Assembly: GCA_033782935.1 (NCBI GenBank)
Contig: JAWQEG010000514.1
Span: 124,001 to 188,000 of the forward strand
Origin: Petrolisthes cinctipes
Lineage: Eukaryota > Arthropoda > Malacostraca > Decapoda > Porcellanidae
DNA: 64,000 nt
Direction of reading: 5' to 3'
Shown: positions 60,174-64,000 of the stretch, one piece after another
Layout of the letters: each line of letters opens with the position of its first letter
Position numbering within the stretch: position 1 is the first letter of the stretch
Translations under genes and position numbers: made by a program
Notes under the pieces: generated by a model
What the model was told of the DNA's origin: nothing
The model's input: the letters and a program-made list of their open reading frames with translations, nothing else
Database searches by the model: none

Positions 60174-61775
60174 GGTACAGCAGGCAACCCTCAAGGATCC
60201 AGTCACAAGAATGTATTTTACAAGTCACAATCCTTTCTATACAACAACCACAACTTCACCTCCTCACACTCAAAGACGTCTGCTGAACTGTTGGGTCTCG
60301 GGTTGCTTGCAGAAACTTAACTAATCCTCAATATACGTGTGCCTAGATGTGCTGTAAACCATCCCTCACTGCACAGAATAATACACTACAAGACTGAGTA
60401 GTGGTGGTTACCGTGGGTGACTAACATAATTTTCCTGAACACAGAGTCAGAGCTGAATGGGAAGGGAAGGGTGTGTGACGTAGCAGCGTTACAAGTTACT
60501 GGTGTCCTCGGTTATTCATATTTCTTATGTATAGTTCTCCCTAAAACAACTGGTCTTCATTACTTCATTATAATGTAATGTTCATAACTGATAATGACAG
60601 AATCATTTAAATATCACCATTCTCATTACTGTATATACGAGATGCATGCATTATATGGATTGGTTACATCTAGCATCAAACAGTGACGTCGTACACGAGT
60701 CATCACCAGTTCATCACTGACCACTCCTCCTCATGCCGCTGCCACGATACTCTTTGTGGATATTTTCAAGAACACTTCATTATCCTGTCCACTCCCATTT
60801 GTACCTGTCTGAAAAGTAAAGAAAGTATTCTTACTGTTACACTACAACAGGAACACCTTATGATTAAAAGCTGTATACTTAGTCTGCGAGTTTTTTTTTC
60901 TTTCTTTTAACTGCCTAATGGTAGAGTTGCCAAATAGTAATAGGATGTTTTGAAGAGATGCTGCTTCCGAGTCCGACTCCTTGGCCTTGCCTCCTTGAGC
61001 AGGATCCTTGAGATCACTCAGATCAGCAGAGTGGCGGCTTCACTGTGTCGGGGTGTTAGCCTATATTATAGATAATGACCGTTTCCGTTAAGTTATAATG
61101 GCAGTGGGCAGCAGTAATTAATTTCTCTCCCTCCTTAAAAATTTGAGCAGAGTTACGGTTACATGGTTATTGCCTAAACCAATAGCGTTAAGTAGGCTAA
61201 TTGCCTTTGTTTTACTGGCATTACGATGGCATTCAAATATACGGAATGAAATCTGAAAATTCCCACCCATATTCAATTAACTTTAATGTCTTCATATATA
61301 TGGTTTATTGGTTACCGAAGTTAATTATATCCTAGGGTTTATTAAGTTATGTAATAAAATGGGGACAACAATATGTAGGCCTTGATACACAGAGTTGTAC
61401 AGTACATTAAATTTATCCAGTCGGATTCATTATAATAACATATAATCATTATATCACGTTACAATGATCCTATATGCAGCTCACCTGCATTCACTCATCC
61501 GTCATAATGAACTTCCACTCATATATGCGCAATCTCACACCGCAGTATCCAAGCGATACACACACACACTAGCTATGGATCTTTATTCCTTTGACCTAGC
61601 ACACACAATTTCTAAGTAAGCAGTCGTAATTCTAAAAAGTGAAAAAGAAAGATCCGCCTTTCACGCCAAATCGTTTCCTGGAATGTTAGTGCACAGAGTT
61701 GCATGGCTACGCGACGTACAGTATTATAATAGCGTTTGCACCATGGCATGCACAATACTAGCTAGGCTACATGCA
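60174..61775. other. Non-coding stretch, possibly upstream region of the candidate exon
   Basis: No supported gene; short frames overlap on both strands. The transcription start of the candidate minus-strand gene would lie in the lower part of this stretch, but no core promoter element stands out. Confidence 0.4.
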
Positions 61776-61781
61776 ACTTAA

Positions 61782-61941
61782 GGGGAGATTCCTTTGTTAG
61801 TGAATTGGAAGGTCTCTAATTCCTCCAAAGTATGCCAGAAAACACATGCACTCATTGGTACTATAATAGGAGATCTGTTTCGTGGAGTAGTTTGGGGGAA
61901 TCAGAGATCTTCCAATTCACCTACAAGAGAATCTCCACTTT
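61782..61941. mobile_element. TTAA palindromic MITE, subtype A
   Basis: It starts TTAA-ggggagattcctttgttagt, then attcctccaaagtatgccag; the mirrored arm ends caagagaatctccac. The right TTAA is lost. Confidence 0.75.
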
Positions 61942-61954
61942 TGAGACCCTGTGA

Positions 61955-62400
61955 TCGTGTATGAGACATGGTGGCATCTAATTCCTCCTGACTATGCCAT
62001 GAAACAATAAGCTCCTGAACTGTAGGTGGTGTTTCGTGGCAATGTTTGAAGCAATCACTAACCTCCAATTTTCTGACAATATCACGAGGAGCCTTAAAGG
62101 GGTATAGTACTTACAGGGGTATAGTACTGTACAGTATTGCTGGTAAATCTGGAGTAAATAATTCCTTCAAACTATTCTAAGCAATTATCCACCATTATTT
62201 TTGTATAGTACTACATGTACAGTGTTGGTGGTAAATCTGGAGCAAATTATTCCTTCAAACTATTCTAAGCAATTATCTACCATTATTTTTGTTCATCAGG
62301 TCCTGTTTCCTGGCATATTTTGGAGAAATGCAAGGCGTTCTAAAGTAGATTGTACAGCTCATTATTTCAACGATACTATATTGGGAGGTACAGTATAGTT
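61955..62400. mobile_element. Run of two or three degraded TTAA MITE copies
   Basis: A copy at about 61960-62097 ends at ccttaa. It is followed by a tandem partial duplication at 62115-62300, in which ggtaaatctggag, attccttcaaactattctaa and gcaattat..ccattattttt occur twice about 80 bp apart. Confidence 0.65.
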
Positions 62401-62484
62401 GCCAGCACATATAACGAGTATACAGTCAGCGTCGTCAGTTTTCTTTTCATGTACACCAGTTTTAAGTGCTGGCTCCCGTAAGAG

Positions 62485-62680
62485 TATTGCCTGTGGTGAT
62501 GGGGCAATACTTTAAGGGTTTTTGGCGCCCCTTTAGCCCCAGACACTCCCTTTCAGTTCTTCACCTGTCCTTCTTTTCTTTCTAATTCCTTCCTGTTGGC
62601 TGTCTCACCTATTTATATCACCTTCTCCTGGCGCTATATGACCTCGCTGTTGCGGCGCCTAATATCGATCAATCATTAAT
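62485..62680. repeat. Best copy of the C/T-rich SINE-like repeat
   Basis: Order: gatggggcaatactttaagg, cgcccctttagccccagaca, ttcttcacctgtccttcttt, tgttggctgtctcaccta, then gctatatgacctcgctgttg and cggcgcctaatatcgatcaa with a short atca tail. Other pieces occur at 9.0, 25.4 and 27.5 kb. A tRNA-derived head was not identified. Confidence 0.55.
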
Positions 62681-62741
62681 CCACATATAAGGGCCGGTAA
62701 TTGTACGTACAGTACCAAAAGTATATGTATTACCCCTTTAA

Positions 62742-62895
62742 GGAGAGAGTACACTTTTGGTATAATGGAGTGCCTTGATTCCTCTAAAATATGTCAGGAA
62801 ACAAGACCAGATTAACAAATATAATGGTGGTCTGTTGCTTAGAATAATTTGAAGGAATCAGCTGCTCCAGATTTACCAACACTGTATCTCCCCCT
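62742..62895. mobile_element. TTAA palindromic MITE, subtype B
   Basis: It starts TTAA-ggagagagtacacttttggt, then ggagtgccttgattcctc; the mirrored arm ends accaacactgtatctccccc. Immediately to the left, accaaaagtatatgtattac then ccc looks like the right end of a further copy sharing the same TTAA. Confidence 0.75.
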
Positions 62896-63184
62896 AAACT
62901 GCTCGTCGATCGTGGAAAGTTACACACACACACACACACACATACTGAGGCTATAGGCAAACAAAGGGTCACGGAATCCAACTTTGTTACTATATACTTC
63001 CGCCTCCTTGAAGAGTATAAAGCATAGCTCTTTTTATACCATCCACAGTTTGCCAGGAAACAGGACCAAATGAACACTGCAATACCCCCTTGATTAAATA
63101 TGAAACAACAGGGGACTGAATCATCGAAGTAGCCTACTAAATAATAAAGTAACTTCGCGTGTGTTGGCTGAGACTGAGGGGTTA

Positions 63185-63335
63185 CGCGTTGTTGGTAAAT
63201 CTGGAGCAACTGAATCTTCCAAAGTATTCCAAGCAACACGATACCATTATATTTATTCATTTGTTCTGTTTCCTGAATTACTTTGGAGGAATCAAGGGGC
63301 TCCAATGTACCAAAAATGTATTACCACCTACATTT
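63185..63335. mobile_element. TTAA-family MITE, partial copy
   Basis: It contains gttgttggtaaatctggagc, attccaagcaacacgatacc, ctgtttcctgaattactttg and ggctccaatgtaccaaaaat; the terminal TTAA sites are lost. Confidence 0.6.
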
Positions 63336-63495
63336 CACTATAAGAAAACATTGTAGCCTATTGTGGCGTTAGGTATGTATTCTCTATCACTATTTTACAT
63401 TTCTGAATGGTGAGACTCCTGTTATCACCACCTATCCATAATAATGCCATGCAGCAAATACAGATCATTGTGTCAATATAGATGATCGAAGTTAA

Positions 63496-63667
63496 AGGGG
63501 AGATTTTATTGTTGGCATATTGGTGTAGGCTACTGATTCCTCCTAACTATATGCCAGGAAAAAACGCACTCAATGTTCTAATAGGGGATCTGTGTGTTAT
63601 TTTTTTTGTGCATAGTTTAATTGGATGAATCAGTAGCCCATCAATTAACTCTTAAAGGAATTTTCCC
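63496..63667. mobile_element. TTAA palindromic MITE with both TTAA sites
   Basis: It lies between TTAA at 63492-63495 and TTAA at 63668-63671. Left end aggggagattttattgttgg; right end ctcttaaaggaattttccc. The arms include gattcctcctaactatatgc. Confidence 0.8.
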
Positions 63668-63769
63668 TTAAATGCGCGAGTATCATCCTTCCAAATATCA
63701 CTGACCCGGCCTCCTCTTCCATGTAATCAATAAACCTCCACACTCATTCACTCAGGTGTTATTCCTCTG

Positions 63770-63935
63770 TTTCGTCACCACCACCACTGTTCCACACAAC
63801 ACCACCATCACCACTGTTCCACACAACAACACCACCACCACCACTGTTTCACACAACACCACCACTACCACTGTTCCACACAACACAACAACCACCACTG
63901 TTCCACACAACACCACCACCATCACTGTAACTTCC
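63770..63935. repeat. Minisatellite of (cac/acc)n with cactgttccacacaac
   Basis: Five units of roughly 27-33 bp share cactgttccacacaacacca with a variable cac run, similar in design to the G-rich array at 3.2 kb (invariant core plus variable trinucleotide run). Frames are open on both strands because of the periodicity. No gene is called. Confidence 0.85.
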
Positions 63936-64000
63936 ACCTGCACAATCCCGAACCATTTCCAATATACAGTATACTCTAGCCTCAATTAATAACGTATCTC

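Noticed and set aside
62784..63305. 173-codon minus-strand frame
   Set aside because: It spans two palindromic MITE copies, whose arms keep frames open by chance; no domain is visible.

Overview
This is eukaryotic nuclear DNA. It is AT-rich and has long introns with GT-AG splice sites, dense transposon debris and many microsatellites. The protein similarities, the non-LTR retrotransposon remnants and the repeat style suggest an arthropod, most likely a decapod crustacean and possibly a crab. That is inference, because no ribosomal or mitochondrial marker is present.

Five protein-coding loci can be supported. (1) At the left edge, minus strand, part of an exon encodes a short acidic helix followed by a Thr/Ser/Pro-rich mucin-like tract that runs off the window. 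(2) 11264-14950, plus strand: a complete four-exon OSTC gene (oligosaccharyltransferase complex subunit, 150 aa). (3) 17952-30936, plus strand: a complete eleven-exon chondroitin polymerizing factor (CHPF family) gene, 777 aa. (4) 34717-46665, plus strand: a complete sixteen-exon HEAT/ARM-like repeat protein of unknown function, 678 aa, with one apparent GC-AG intron. (5) 51643-53392, minus strand: the membrane-spanning and proline-rich cytoplasmic exons of a single-pass membrane protein, with a possible start exon at 60134-60173. For loci 2 to 4 the reading phase closes across every intron, which is strong internal support. OSTC and CHPF both belong to the secretory glycosylation machinery (N-glycan transfer in the ER and chondroitin chain building in the Golgi), but nothing here shows that they are co-regulated.

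The rest is mostly repeats. A 27-bp minisatellite encodes the mucin tract (1-121). A G-rich minisatellite with a G-quadruplex motif in nearly every unit lies at 3170-3718, and a second 27-bp minisatellite of about 35 copies at 3845-4803. At least five kinds of short inverted-repeat elements can be separated by target site and ends: a TTAA-flanked palindromic family that crowds 54-64 kb; a family with 8-bp target duplications and nested insertions (11.9, 16.7, 18.7 and 33.2-34.2 kb); a TA-flanked family beginning CAGTCGGC (2.4, 34.5 and 59.3-59.7 kb); other TA-type elements in introns of the HEAT gene (40.7, 41.1, 43.8 and 44.1 kb); and small foldback elements near 2.2, 8.1 and 45.5 kb. Decayed pieces of at least two non-LTR retrotransposon lineages sit in introns and between genes. 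One, in CHPF intron 3, has an intact 12-bp target duplication ending 26 bp before an exon.

No operon-like or defence-like system is visible. The most unusual items are the unassigned HEAT protein, the proline-rich membrane protein, the nested 8-bp-TSD elements and the G-quadruplex minisatellite.
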